Assembly: GCF_034190915.1 (NCBI RefSeq)
Contig: NW_026947547.1
Location: 949,001-1,013,000, forward strand
Length of the DNA stretch: 64,000 nt
Direction of reading: 5' to 3'
Origin: Cavia porcellus
Lineage: Eukaryota; Chordata; Mammalia; Rodentia; Caviidae
In this document: one piece after another, positions 1 to 11,914 of the stretch
Position numbering within the stretch: position 1 is the stretch's first letter
Layout: each line of letters opens with the position of its first letter
Made by a program: the position numbers and the translations under genes
The notes under the pieces: model-generated
The model's input: the letters and a program-made list of their open reading frames with translations, nothing else
The model's database searches: none
What the model was told of the DNA's origin: nothing

Positions 1-51
1 TGAGTTAGGTTTAGATTTAGAGTTAGGGTTAGGGTTAGGGTTTGGGCTAGG

Positions 52-2413
52 ATTAATATTATTGGGTTATGGTTATGGTTAGGTTTAGGGTTACATTTGG
101 CTTAGGGTTAGGTTTAGGGTTAGGGTTGTGTTAGTATTAGGGATAGGGTTAGTGTTAGGGTTTGGTTAGGGTTAGGGTTAGGGTTAGGCTTAGCGTAAGG
201 GTTAGGGTTAGGGTTAGTGTTGGGTTATGGTTAGAGTTTAGGTTTAGGGTTAGGGTTTAGGGTTGGTTTAGGGTTAGGCTTAGGGTTAGGGTCAGGGTTA
301 GGGTTAGGTTTAGTGTTGGGTTAGAGTTAGGGTCAGGCTTAGGGTTAGTGTTAGGGTTAGGGTTAGGGTTAGGGTTTAGGGTTAGTGTTAGGGTTAGGGT
401 TGAGTTAGGGTTAACCTTAGGTTTAGGGTTAGGTTTAGTGATGGTTAGGGTTGGTTAGGGTTAGGGTTAGCATTAGGCTTAGGGTTAGGGTAAGGCTTAG
501 GGTTAGGTTTACGGTTTGGGTTAGTGTTATGGTTAGGGTTGGTTTAGGGTAAGTGTTAGGGTTTGGGTTAGGGTTCGAGTTAGGGTTATGATTAGCAGTT
601 AAGGTTAGGGCTAGGGTTTGCTTAGGGTTAGGGTTAGGGTCAGGGTTAGCGTTAGGCTTAGAGCTAGGTTTAGGATTAGAGATAGGATTAGGTTTAGTGT
701 TACTGTTAGGGTTATGGTTGGGTTAGGTTTTATTGTTTGGGTTAGGGTTAGGGTTAGGCTTTGGGTTAGGGTCAGGTTGAGGATTAGGGTTAGCGTTGGG
801 TTAGGGTTATGGTCAGGGTTAGGGTTAGTGTTAGGGTTAGGGTACTCTTATCATTAGGGTTATGGTTATGGTTAGGGTTAGGGTTCGTGTTAGTTTAGGT
901 TTAGGGTTAGGGTTAGGGTTGCTGTTGGGGTTGGTTTGGGTTTAAGTTTAGGGTTAGGTTTAGGGTTATGGTTAGGGTTAGGGTAGGGTTAGGGTTAGGG
1001 ATAGCGTTAGGGTTGGGTTAGTGTTACGGTTAAGGATAGGTTTATGGTTAGGGTTCGGTTAGGGTTAGCCTTAGTGTTAGGGTTAGGTTTAGTGACGGTT
1101 AGGGTTGGTTAGTGGTACGCTTAAGGTTAGGGTTACGGTTACATTTAGGTTTAGGTTAGGGTTAAGGTTAGGTTGAGGTTTAGGTTTAGGTTTAGGTTTA
1201 GGGTTAGAGTTTGGGTTATGGTAGGAAACGAGTTAAGGTTGGGTTGGGTTAGGGATAGGGTTAAGTTTATGGTTAGCATTAGGTTTAGGTGTTAGGGTTA
1301 GTGTTAGGGTTTGGGTTATGGTTAGGTATAGGGTTGGGTTAGGTTTAGGGTTAGGGTTAGGCTTACCATAAGTGTTAGGGTTAGGTTTAAGTTGAGTTAG
1401 GGTGAGGGTTTATGGTTGGGTTTAGGGTTAGGGTTAGTGTTAGGGTTAGGGTTAGGTGTTAGGTTTAGAGTGAGGGTTAGGGTTGGGTTAGGGTTAGGCT
1501 TAGGCTTAGGGTTTGGTTTAGTGTTGGTTAGGGTTCTTTAGGGATAGGGTTAGTGTTATGGTTACAGTTAGGTTTAAATTAGGGTTCAGGTTAGGCTTAG
1601 GGTTAGGGTTATGGTTGGGATTAGAGTTTATGTTGGTTTGGGTTAGGGTTAGGTTTACGGTCATCATTAGGTTTAGGTGTTAGGGTTAGGGTTAGTGTTT
1701 GGGTTATGGTTAGGTATAGGGTAGGGTTCGGTTTCGGGTTAGGGTTAGGTTTAGGGTTGGGTTAGGTTTTGAATTAAGGTTGGGTTAGGGTTAGGGTTAG
1801 GGTTAGCGTTAAGGTTTGTGTTAACGTTTGTGTTAGGGTTAGATTAGGGTTAGGCTTAGAGTTAGGATAATCGTTACATTTAGTTAGTGTTGGATTAGGT
1901 GTAAGTTTAGAGTTAGTGTTACGGTTATGGTTAGGGTTATTTTAAGGTTAGGGTTAGAGTTGTGGTTAGGCTTTGGGTGGGGATAAGGGTTACAGTTAGG
2001 GTTAGGGCTAGGGTTAGGGTTAGGCTTAGGGTTTGATGGTTATGGTTAGTGTTGGAGGTTTAGGGTAATATTTAGGGTTAGGGCTCAGGTTAGGTGTAGC
2101 TTTCGGTTTAGGGTTAGGGTTAGGTTAGGTTTAGGTTTAGGGTTAGGGCTAGGGTTAGGATTAGTGTTGGGTTAGAGTTAGGGTTAGGGTTAGGGTTAGC
2201 CTTGGGTTTGGTGTTAGGGTGAAGGTGAGGGTTAGGTTAGGGTTAGGATTGAGTTAGAGTTAGGGTGATAATTTGGGTTAGCGTTAGGGTGAGAATCAGA
2301 GTCAGTTTTCGGGTTAGGGCTAGCGTTAGAGTTAGGGTTAGGTTTAGGTTTAGGGTTAGGGTTGTGTTAGGGTTAGATTTAGAGTTAGGGTTAGGGTTAG
2401 GGTTTGGGCTGAT
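52..2413 (+). repeat. A unit, 2.36 kb, hybrid start
   Basis: The unit begins at the AT-rich landmark. Its first 350 bases follow the short-unit path (ggcttagcgtaaggg, then a tcaggcttaggg segment) before joining the full-unit path at gttaaccttagg near 411. The ggcttagagctagg landmark lies near 655, tactcttatcatta at 843, gtaggaaacgag near 1223, and tcatcatta at 1661. The 79-codon open frame at 618-857 is a translation of the hexamer, not a gene. The first 51 bases of the window are the tail of the preceding unit. Confidence 0.8.
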
Positions 2414-4687
2414 ATTAATATTATTGGGTTATGGTTATGGTTAGGTTTAGGGTTACGTTTGGCTTAGGGTTAGGTTTAGGGTTAGGGTTGTGTTAGTATT
2501 AGGGATAGGGTTAGTGTTAGTGTTTGGTTAGGGTTAGGGTTATGGTTAGGGTTAGGATTAGCGTTGGGTTAGGGTTAGGGTCAGCATTAGGGTTAGTGTT
2601 AGGGTTAGGGTTAGGGGTTAGAGTTAGTGTTAGGGTTAGGGTTGAGTTAGGGTTAACCTTAGGGTTAGGGTTAGGTTTAGTGATGGTTAGGGTTGGTTAG
2701 GGTTACGGTTAACATTAGCCTTAGGGTTAGGGTTACGGTTTGGGTTAGTGTTATGGTTAATGTTGGTTTAGGGTAAGTGTTAGGGTTAGGGTTAGGGTTC
2801 GAGTTAGGGTTACGATTAGGGGTTAGGTTTAGGGTTAGGGTTAGGGTTTGCTTAGGGTTAGGGTTAGGGTCATGGTTAGCGTTAGGCTTAGAGCTAGGGT
2901 TAGGATTAGAGATAGGATTAGGTTTAGTGTTACTGTTAGGGTTAGGGTTGGGTTAGGTTTTATTGTTTGGGTTAGGGTTAGGGTTAGGCTTTGGGTTAGT
3001 GTCATGGTTAGGATTAGGGTTAGCGTTGGGTTAGGGTTAGGGTCAGGGTTAAGGTTAGTGTTAGGGTTAGGGTACTCTTATCATTAGGGTTATGGTTATG
3101 GTTAGGGTTAGGGTTCGTGTTGGGTTAGGTTTAGGGTTAGGGTTAGGGTTGGGTTAGGGTTGCTGTTGGGGTTGTGGTTCAGATTGGGGTTGGGGTTGGG
3201 TTTGGGTTTAAGGATAGGGTTAGGTTTAGGGTTATGGTTAGGGTTAGGGTTGGGTTAGGGTTAGGGATAGGGTTAGGGTTGGGTTAGTGTTACGGTTAGG
3301 GATAGGTTTAGGGTTAGGATTCGGTTAGGGTTAGCCTTAGTGTTAGGGTTAGGTTTAGTGATGGTTAGGGTTGGTTAGTGGTAGGCTTAATGTTAGGGTT
3401 ACGGTTACAATTAGGTTTAGGTTAAGGTTAGGGTAGGTTGAGGTTTAGGTTTAGGTTTAGGTTTAGGGTTAGAGTTTGGGTTAGGGTAGGAAACGAGTGA
3501 AGGTTGGGTTGGGTTAGGGATAGGGTTAAGTTTATGGTTAGCATTAGGTTTAGATGTTAGGGTTAGTGTTAGGGTTTGGGTTATGGTTAGGTATAGGGTT
3601 GGGTTAGGTTTAGGGTTAGGGTTAGGCTTAGCATAAAGGTTAGGGTTAGGTTTAAGGTTAGAGTTAGGGTGAGGGTTTAGGGTTGGGTTTAGGTTTAGGG
3701 TTAGTGTTAGGGTTAGGGTTAGGTGTTAGGTTTAGAGTTAGGGTTAGGGTTGCGTTAGGGTTAGGCTTAGGCTTAGGGTTTGGTTTAGTGTTGGTTAGGG
3801 TTCCTTAGGGATAGGGTTAGTGTTATGGTTACAGTTAGGTTTAAATTAGGGTTCAGGTTAGGCTTAGGGTTAGGGTTATGGTTGGGATTAGAGTTAAGGT
3901 TGGTTTGGGTTAGAGTTAGGGTTAGGTTTACGGTCATCATTAGGTTTAGGTGTTAGGTGTAGGGTTAGTGTTTGGGTTAGGGTTAGGTATAGGGTAGATT
4001 TCGGTTTTGGGGTAGGGTTAGGTTTAGGGTTGGGTTAGGTTTTGAATTAAGGTTGGGTTAGGGTTAGGGTTAGGGTTAGCGTTAAGGTTAGGGTTAACGT
4101 TTGGGTTAGGGTTAGATTATGGTTAGGATTAGAGTTAGGATAAGGGTTACATTTAGTGTTGGATTAGGTGTAAGTTCAGAGTTAGTGTTACGGTTATGGT
4201 TAGGGTTATTTTAAAGTTAGGGTTAGAGTTGTGGTTAGGCTTTGGGTGGGGGTAAGGGTTAGGGTTAGGGTTAGGGTTAGGGCTAGGGTTAGGGTTAGGC
4301 TTAGGGTTTGAGGGTTAGTGTTAGTGTTGGAGGATTAGGGTAAAATTTAGGGTTAGGGCTCAGGTTAGGTGTAGCGTTCGGTTTAGGGTTAGGGTTAGGT
4401 TAGGTTTAGGTTTAGGGTTAGGGCTAGGGTTAGGATGAGTGTTGGGTTAGAGTTAGGTTTAGGGTTAGGGTTAGCCTTGGGGGTGGTGTTAGGGTGAGGG
4501 TGAGGGTTAGGTTAGGGTTAGGATTTAGTTAGAGTTAGGGTGAGAATTTGGGTTAGCATTAGGGTGAGAATCAGAGTCAGTTTTAGGGTTAGGGCTAGCG
4601 TTAGAGTTAGGGTTAGGTTTAGGTTTAGGGTTGGGTTGAGTTAGGTTTAGATTTAGAGTTAGGGTTATGGTTAGGGTTTGGGCTAGG
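2414..4687 (+). repeat. A unit, canonical 2.27 kb
   Basis: This is the clearest full-length A unit and a good reference copy. It carries all landmarks in order, including tactcttatcatta at 3073, gtaggaaacgag near 3486, tcatcatta at 3934, and gagaatcagagtcag near 4567. It is collinear with the units starting at 9640 and 18930, differing mainly by scattered single-base changes. Confidence 0.85.
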
Positions 4688-6286
4688 ATTAATATTATTG
4701 GGTTATGGTTATGGTTAGGTTTAGGGTTACATTTGGCTTAGGGTTAGGTTTAGGGTTAGGGTTGTGTTAGTATTAGGGATAGGGTTAGTGTTAGTGTTTG
4801 GTTAGGGTTAGGGTTAGGGTTAGGCTTAACGTAAGGGTTAGGGTTAGGGTTAGTGTTGGGTTATGGTTAGAGTTTAGGTTTAGGGTTAGGGTTTAGGGTT
4901 GGTTTAGGGTTAGGCTTAGGGTTAGGGTTTGGTTTAGTGTTGGTTAGGGTTCGTTAGGGATAGGGTTTTGGTTAGGCTTACAGTTAGGTTTAGATTAGGG
5001 TTCGGGTTAGGCTTAGGGTTAGGGTTTGGTTTAGTGTTGGTTAGGGTTCGTTAGGGATAGGGTTATGGTTAGGCTTACAGTTAGGTTTAGATTAGGGTTC
5101 GGGTTAGGGTTAGGGTTAGGGATATGGTTGGGATTAGAGTTAAGGTTGGTTCGGGTTATGGTTAGGGTTAGGTTTATGGTCATCATTATGTTTAGGTGTT
5201 AGGGTTAGGGTTAGTGTTTGGGTCAGGGTTAGGGTTAGGGTTGGGTTCGGTTTCGGGTTAGGGTTAGGTTTAGGGTTGGGTTAGGTTTAGAATTAAGGTT
5301 GGGTTAGGGTTAGGGTTAGCGTTAAGGTTAGGGTTAACTTTTGTGTTAGGGTTAGATTAGTGTTAGGCTTAGAGTTAGGGTTAGGGTTACGTTTAGTGTT
5401 GGATTAGGTGTAAGTTTAGAGTTAGGGTTAGGGTTAGTGTTAGGGCTAGGTTTAGGTGTTAGTTTTAGAGTTAGGGTTAGGGTTGGGTTAGGTTTAGTGT
5501 TGGTTAGGGTTCGTTAGGGATAGGGTTATGTTTAGGCTTACAGTTAGGTTTACATTAGGGTTTAGGTTAGGCTTAGGGTTAGGGTTATGGTTGGGATTAG
5601 AGTTAATGTTGGTTCAGGTTAGGATTAGAGTTAGGTTTATGGTCATCATTAGGTTTAGGTGTTAGGGTTAGGGTTAGTGTTTGGGTTAGGGTTAGGTATA
5701 GTGTTGGGTTCGGTTTTGGGTTGGGTTAGGTTTAGGGTTGGGTTAGGTTTAGAATTAAGGTTGGGTTTGGGTTAGGGTTAGGGATAGCGTTAAGGTTATG
5801 GTTAACGTTTGGGTTAGGGTTAGATTAGGGTTAGGCTTAGAGTAATGGTTAGGGTTACGTTTAGTGTTGGATTAGGTGTAAGTTTAGAGTTAGTGTTATG
5901 GTTATGGTTATGGTTAGGGTTAGGGTTAGTGTTGGAGGTTTAGGGTAAAATTTAGGGTTAGGTCTCAGGTTAGGTGTAGTGTTCGGTTTAGTGTTAGTGT
6001 TAGGTTAGGTTTAGGTTTAGGGTTAGGGCTAGCGTTAGGATTAGTGTTGGGTTAGAGTTAGGGTTAGGGTTAGCCTTGGGGTTAGTGTTAGGTAAGGGTG
6101 AGGGTTAAGTTAGGATTAGGATTGGGTTAGAGTTAGTGTGAGAATTAGGGTTAGGGTTAGCGTGAGAATCAGGGTCAGGTTCAGGGTTAGGGCTAGCCGT
6201 AGAGTTAGGGTTAGGTTTAGGTTTAGGGTTAGGGTTGTGTTATGGTTAGGTTTAGAGTTAGGGTTAGGGTTAGGGTTCGGGCTAGG
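4688..6286 (+). repeat. Short A unit (1.60 kb) with nested duplications
   Basis: The unit skips the block that normally carries ggcttagagctagg, tactcttatcatta and gtaggaaacgag. It goes from the AT-rich landmark to gcttaacgtaaggg and straight to the tttggtttagtgttgg block. That block is doubled in tandem with a 97 bp period (4928 and 5025). A larger segment holding tcatcatta is also doubled (5180 and 5643). A nearly identical unit lies at 11915-13543. Confidence 0.8.
4928..5121 (+). repeat. 97 bp direct tandem duplication
   Basis: Two adjacent copies begin with tttggtttagtgttgg at 4928 and 5025. Each continues through a gttcgttagggatagg stretch and ends near ttagattagggttcggg. The same doubling is seen at 12,154 and 12,251, and with a shared one-base loss at 21,438/21,534 and 24,913/25,009. 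That makes it an inherited mark of this unit subtype. Confidence 0.85.
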
Positions 6287-8589
6287 ATTAATATTATTGG
6301 GTTATGGTTATGGTTAGTGTTAGGGTTACGTTTGGCTTAAGGTTAGGTTTAGGGTTAGGGTTGTGTTAGTATTAGGGATAGGGTTAGTGTTAGGGTTTGG
6401 TTAGGGTTAGGGTTATGGTTAGGGTTAGGGTTAGCGTTGGGTTAGGGTTAGGGTCAGGGTTAGGGTTAGTGTCAGGGTTAGGGTTAGTGTTAGGGTTAGG
6501 GTTAGGCGTTAGTGTTAGTGTTAGGGTTAGGGTTGAGTTACGGTTAACCTTAGGTTTAGGGTTAGGTTTAGTGATGGTTAGGGTTGGTTAGGGTTAGGTT
6601 TAGCATTAGGCTTAGGGTTAGGGTAAGGCTTAGGGTTAGGGTTACGGTTTGGGTTAGTGTTATGGTTAGGGTTGGTTTACGGTACGTGTTAGGGTTTGGG
6701 TTAGGGTTCGAGTTAGGGTTACGATTAGGAGTTAGGGTTAGGGTTAGGGTTAGGGTTAGGGTTTGCTTAGGGTTAGGGTTAGGGTCAGGGTTAGCGTTAG
6801 GCTTAGAGCTAGGGTTAGGATTAGAGATAGGATTAGGTTTAGTGTTACTGTTAGGGTTAGGGTTGGGTTAGGTTTTATTGTTTGGGTTAGGGTTAGGGTT
6901 AGGCTTTGGGTTAGGGTCAGGTTTAGGATTAGGGTTAGCGTTGGGTTAGGGTTAGGGTCAGGGTTAGGGTTAGTGTTAGGGTTCGGGTACTCTTATCATT
7001 AGGGTTATGGTTATGGTTATGGTTAGGGTTCGTGTTAGTTTAGTTTTAGGGTTAGGTTTAGGGTTGCTGTTGGGGTTGTGGTTCAGGTTGGGGTTGGGGT
7101 TGGGTTTGGGTTTAAGTTTAGGGTTAGGTTTAGGGTTATGGTTAGGGTTAGGGTAGGGTTAGGGTTAGGGATAGCGTTAGGGTTGGGTTAGTGTTAGGAT
7201 TAGGGATAGGTTTAGGGTTAGGGTTCGGTTAGGGTTAGCCTTAGTGTTAGGGCTAGGTTTAGTGATGGTTAGGGTTGGTTAGTGGTAGGCTTAAGGTTAG
7301 GGTTAGGGTTACATTTAGGTTTAGGTTAGGGTTAGGGTTAGGTTGAGGTTTAGGTTTAGATTTAGGTTTAGGGTTAGAGTTTGGGTTAGGGTAGGAAACG
7401 AGTTAAGGTTGGGTTGGGTTAGGGATAGGGTTAATTTTATGGTTAGCATTAGGTTTAGGTGTTAGGGTTAGTGTTAGGGTTTGGGTTAGGGTTAGGTATA
7501 GGGTTGGGTTAGGTTTAGGGTTAGGGTTAGGCTTAGCATAAGGGTTAGGGTTAGGTTTAAGGTGAGTTATGGTGAGGGTTTAGGGTTGGGTTTAGGGTTA
7601 GGGTTAGTGTTAGGGTTAGGGTTAGGTGTTAGGGTTAGATTTAGGGTTAGGGTTGCGTTAGGGTTAGGCTTAGGCTTAGGGTTTGGTTTAGTGTTGGTTA
7701 GGGTTCTTTAGGGATAGGGTTAGTGTTATGGTTACACTTAGGTTTAAATTAGGGTTCAGGTTCAGCTTAGGGTTAGGGTTATGGTTGATATTAGAGTTAA
7801 GGTTGGTTTGGGTTAGGGTTAGGGTTAGGTTTACGGTCATCATTAGGTTTAGGTGTTAGGGTTAGGGTTTGTGTTTGGGTTAGGGTTAGGTATAGGGTAG
7901 GGTTCGGTTTCGGGTTAGGGTTAGGTTTAGGGTTGGGTTAGGTTTTGAATTAAGGTTGGGTTAGGGTTAGGGTTAGGGTTAGCGTTAAGGTTTGTGTTAA
8001 CGTTTGCGTTAGGGTTAGATTAGGGTTAGGCTTAGAGTTAGGATAAGGGTTACATTTAGTTAGTGTTGGATTAGGTGTAAGTTTAGAGTTAGTGTTACGG
8101 TTATGGTTAGGGTTATTTTAAGGTTAAGGTTAGAGTTGTGGTTAGGCTTTGGGTGGGGGTAAGGGTTAGGGTTAGGGTTAGGGCTAGGGTTAGGGTTAGG
8201 CTTAGGGTTTGATGGTTATGGTTAGTGTTGGAGGTTTAGGGTAATATTTAGTGTTAGGGCTCAGGTTACGTGTAGCTTTCGGTTTAGAGTTAGGGTTAGG
8301 TTAGGTTTAGGTTTAGGGTTAGGGCTAGGGTTAGGATTAGTGTTGGGTTAGAGTTAGGGTTAGGGTTAGGGTTAGCCTTGGGTTTGGTGTTAGGGTGAAG
8401 GTGAGGGTTAGGTTAGGGTTAGGATTGAGTTAGAGTTAGGGTGATAATTTGGGTTAGCGTTAGGGTGATAATCAGAGTCAGTTTTCGGGTTAGGGCTAGC
8501 GTTAGAGTTAGGGTTAGGTTTAGGTTTAGGGTTAGGGTTGTGTTAGGGTTAGATTTAGAGTTAGGGTTTGGGTTAGGGTTTGGGCTGGT
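6287..8589 (+). repeat. A unit, full length 2.30 kb
   Basis: Full landmark order is present, with ggcttagagctagg near 6800, tactcttatcatta at 6988, and gtaggaaacgag near 7390. A perfect five-hexamer run lies at 6732-6761, just before the gtttgcttaggg block. Overlapping open frames at 6584-6871 and 6763-7002 show the same DNA read as Leu-Gly and as Arg-Val repeats, which supports their being non-coding. Confidence 0.83.
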
Positions 8590-9639
8590 ATTAATATTAT
8601 TGGGTTATGGTTATGGTTAGGTTTAGGGTTACGTTTGGCTTAGGCTTAGGTTTAGAGTTAGGGTTGTGTTAGTATTAGGGATAGGGTTAGTGTTAGTGTT
8701 TGGTTAGGGTTAGGGTTAGGTTTAGGCTTAGTGTAAGGGTTAGGGTTAGGGTTAGGGTTAGGGTTAGTGTTGGGTTATGGTTAGAGTTTAGGTTTAGGGT
8801 TAGGGTTTATGGTTGGTTTAGGGTTAGGCTTAGGGTTAGGGTTTGGTTTAGTGTTGGTTATGGTTCGTTAGGGATAGGGTTATGGTTAGGCTTACAGTTA
8901 GGTTTAGATTAGGGTTCGGCTTAGGCTTAGGGTTAGGTTTACGGTTGGGATTAGAGTTTATTTTGGTTCGGTTATGGTTAGGGTTAGGTTTATTTTCATC
9001 ATTATGTTTAGGTGTTAGGGTTAGGGTTAGTGTTTGGGTTAGGGTTAGGGTTAGGGTTGGGTTCGGTTTCGGGTTAGGGTTAGGTTTAGGGTTGGGTTAG
9101 GTTTAGAATTAAGGTTGGGTTAGGGTTAGGGTTAGGGTTAGCGTTAAGGTTAGGGTTAACTTTTGGGTTAGTGTTAGATTAGTGTTAGTCTTAGAGTTAG
9201 GGTTAGGGTTACGTTTAGTGTTGGATTAGGTGTAATTTTAGAGTTAGTGTTATGGTTATGGTTAGGGTTAGGCTTAGGGTTTGTGTTGGAGGTTTAGGGT
9301 AAAATTTAGGGTTAGGGCTCAGGTTAGGTGTAGTGTTCGGTTTAGGGTTAAGGTTAGGTTAGGTTTAGGTTTAGGGTTAGGGCTAGTTTTAGGATTAGTG
9401 TTGGGTTAGATTTAGGGTTATGGTTAGCCTTGGGGTTAGTGTTAGGTAAGGGTGAAGGTTAGGTTAGGATTAGGATTGGGTTAGAGTTAGGGTGAGAATT
9501 AGGTTAGGGTTAGCGTGAGAATCAGGGTCAGGGTCAGGGTTATGGCTAGCGTTAGAGTTAGGGTTAGGTTTAGGTTTAGGGTTAGGGTTGTGTTATGGTT
9601 AGGTTTAGAGTTAGGGTTAGGGTTAGGGTTCGGGCTACG
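8590..9639 (+). repeat. Short A unit, 1.05 kb
   Basis: This is the shortest full interval between AT-rich landmarks. It follows the short-unit path, with a single copy of the tttggtttagtgttgg block and a single tcatcatta (near 8996), so it lacks the 97 bp and 0.49 kb duplications found in the 4.7 and 11.9 kb units. It may represent the ancestral short form. Open frames at 8700-8912 and 8882-9100 are hexamer translations. Confidence 0.8.
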
Positions 9640-11914
9640 ATTAATATTATTGGGTTATGGTTATGGTTAGGGTTACGTTTTGCTTAGGGTTAGGTTTAGG
9701 GATAGAGTTGTGTTAGTATTAGGGATAGGGTTAGTGTTAGGGTTTGGTTAGGGTTAGGGTTATGGTTAGGGTGTGGTTTAGCGTTGGGTTAGGGTTAGGG
9801 TCAGCGTTAGGGTTAGTGTTAGGGTTAGGGTTAGGGGTTAGGGTTAGTGTTAGGGTTAGGGTTGAGTTAGGGTTAACCTTAGGTTTAGGGTTAGGTTTAG
9901 TGATGGTTAGGGTTGGTTAGGGTTACGGTTGGCATTAGGCTTACGGTTAGGGTAAGGCTTAGGGTTAGGGTTACAGTTTTGGTTAGTGTTATGGTTAGGG
10001 TTGGTTTAGGGTAAATGTTAGGGTTAGGGTGAGGGTTCGAGTTAGGGTTACGATTAGGGGTTAGGGTTAGAGTTAGGGTTAGGGTTTGCTTAGGGTTAGG
10101 GTTAGGGTCAGGGTTAGCGTTAGGCTTAGAGCGAGGGTTAGGATTAGAGATAGGATTAGGTTTAGTGTTACTGTTAGGGTTAGGGTTGGGTTAGGTTTTA
10201 TTGTTTGGGTTAGGGTTAGGGTTAGGCTTTGGGTTAGGGTCATGGTTAGGATTAGGGTTAGCGTTGGGTTAGGGTTAGGGTCAGGGTTAAGGTTAGTGTT
10301 AGGTTTAGGGTACTTTTATCATTAGGGATATGGTTATGGTTAGGGTTAGGGTTCGTGTTGGGTTAGGTATAGGGATAGTTTTAGGGTTGGGTTAGGGTTT
10401 CTGTTGGGGTTGTGGTTCAGGTTGGGGTTGGGGTTGGGTTTGGGTTTAAGGATAGGGTTAGGTTTAGGGTTATGGTTAGGGTTAGGGTAGGGTTAGGGTT
10501 AGGGATAGGGTTAGGATTGTGTTAGTGTTAGGGTTAGGGATAGGTTTAGGTTTAGTGTTCGGTTAGGGTTAGCCTTAGTGTTATGGTTAGGTTTAGTGAT
10601 GGTTAGGGTTGGTTAGTGGTAGGCTTAATGTTAGGGTTACGGTTACAATTAGGTTTAGGTTAAGGTTAGGGTAGGTTGAGGTTTAGGTTTAGGGTTAGAG
10701 TTTGGGTTAGGGTAGGAAACGAGTTAAGGTTGGGTTGGGTTAGGTATAGGGTTAAGTTTATGGTTAGCATTAGGTTTAGGTGTTAGCGTTAGTGTTAGGG
10801 TTTGGGTTAGGGTTAGGTATTTGGTTGGGTTAGGTTTAGGGTTAGGGTTAGGCTTAGCATAAAGGTTAGGGTTAGGTTTAAGGTTAGAGTTAGGGTGAGG
10901 GTTTAGGGTTGGGTTTAGGGTTAGGGTTACTGTTATGGTTAGGGTTAGGTGTTAGGTTTAGAGTTAGGGTTAGGGTTGGGTTAGGGTTAGGCTTAGGCTT
11001 AGGGTTTGGTTTAGTGTTGGTTAGGGTTTGTTAGGGATAGGGTTAGTGTTATGGTTACAGTTAGGTTTAAATTAGGGTTCAGGTTAGGCTTAGGGTTAGG
11101 GTTATGGTTGGGTTTAGAGTTAAGGTTGGTTTCGGTTAGGGTTAGGGTTAGGTTTACGGTCATCATTAGGTTTAGGTGTTAGGGTTAGGGTTAGTGTTTG
11201 GGTTAGGGTTAGGTATAGGGTAGATTTCGGTTTTGGGTTAGGGTTAGGTTTAGGGTTGGGTTAGGTTTTGAATTAAGGTTGGGTTAGGGTTACTGTTAGG
11301 GTTAGTGTTAACGTTAGGGTTAACGTTTGGGTTAGGGTTAGATTAGGGTTAGGCTTAGAGTTAGGATAAGGGTTACGTTTAGTGTTGGATTATGTGTAAG
11401 TTTAGAGTTAGTGTTACGGTTATGGTTAGGGTTATTTTAAGGTTAGGGTTAGAGTTGTGTTTAGGCTTTGGGTGGGGGTAAGGGTTAGGGTTAGGGTTAG
11501 GGTTAGGGCTAGGGTTAGGGTTAGGCTTAGGGTTTGAGGGTTAGTGTTAGTGTTGGAGGTTTAGGGTAAAATTTAGGTTTAGGGCTCAGGTTAGGTGTAG
11601 CGTTCGGTTTATGGTTAGGGATAGGTTAGGTTTAGGTTTAGGGTTAGGGCTAGGGTTAGGATTAGTGTTGGGTTAGAGTTAGGGTTAGGGTTAGGGTTAG
11701 CCTTGGGGGTGGTGTTAGGTTGAGGTTGAAGGTTAGGTTAAGGTTAGGATTGAGATAGAGTTAGGGTGAGAATTTGGGTTAGCGTTAGGGTGAGAATCAG
11801 AGTCAGTTTTAGGGTTAGGGCTAGCGTTAGAGTTAGGGTTAGGTTTAGGTTTAGGGTTAGGGTTGAGTTAGGTTTAGATTTAGAGGTAGGGTTAGGGTTA
11901 GGATTTGGGCTAGG
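9640..11914 (+). repeat. A unit, canonical 2.28 kb
   Basis: Collinear with 2414-4687. Small differences include gagcgagg in place of gagctagg near 10,125 and tacttttatcatta at 10,311, a C-to-T change that is shared with the unit at 18,930 (19,601). The gtaggaaacgag landmark is near 10,710 and tcatcatta near 11,160. Confidence 0.83.

Noticed and set aside
618..857. 79-codon open frame that recurs almost unchanged at 2,848, 6,763, 10,086, 14,039 and (shortened) 19,377, looking like a conserved small gene family
   Set aside because: The protein is only Arg-Val then Leu-Gly repeats. The recurrence is that of the A unit, substitutions change amino acids freely, and the same DNA is open in other frames.
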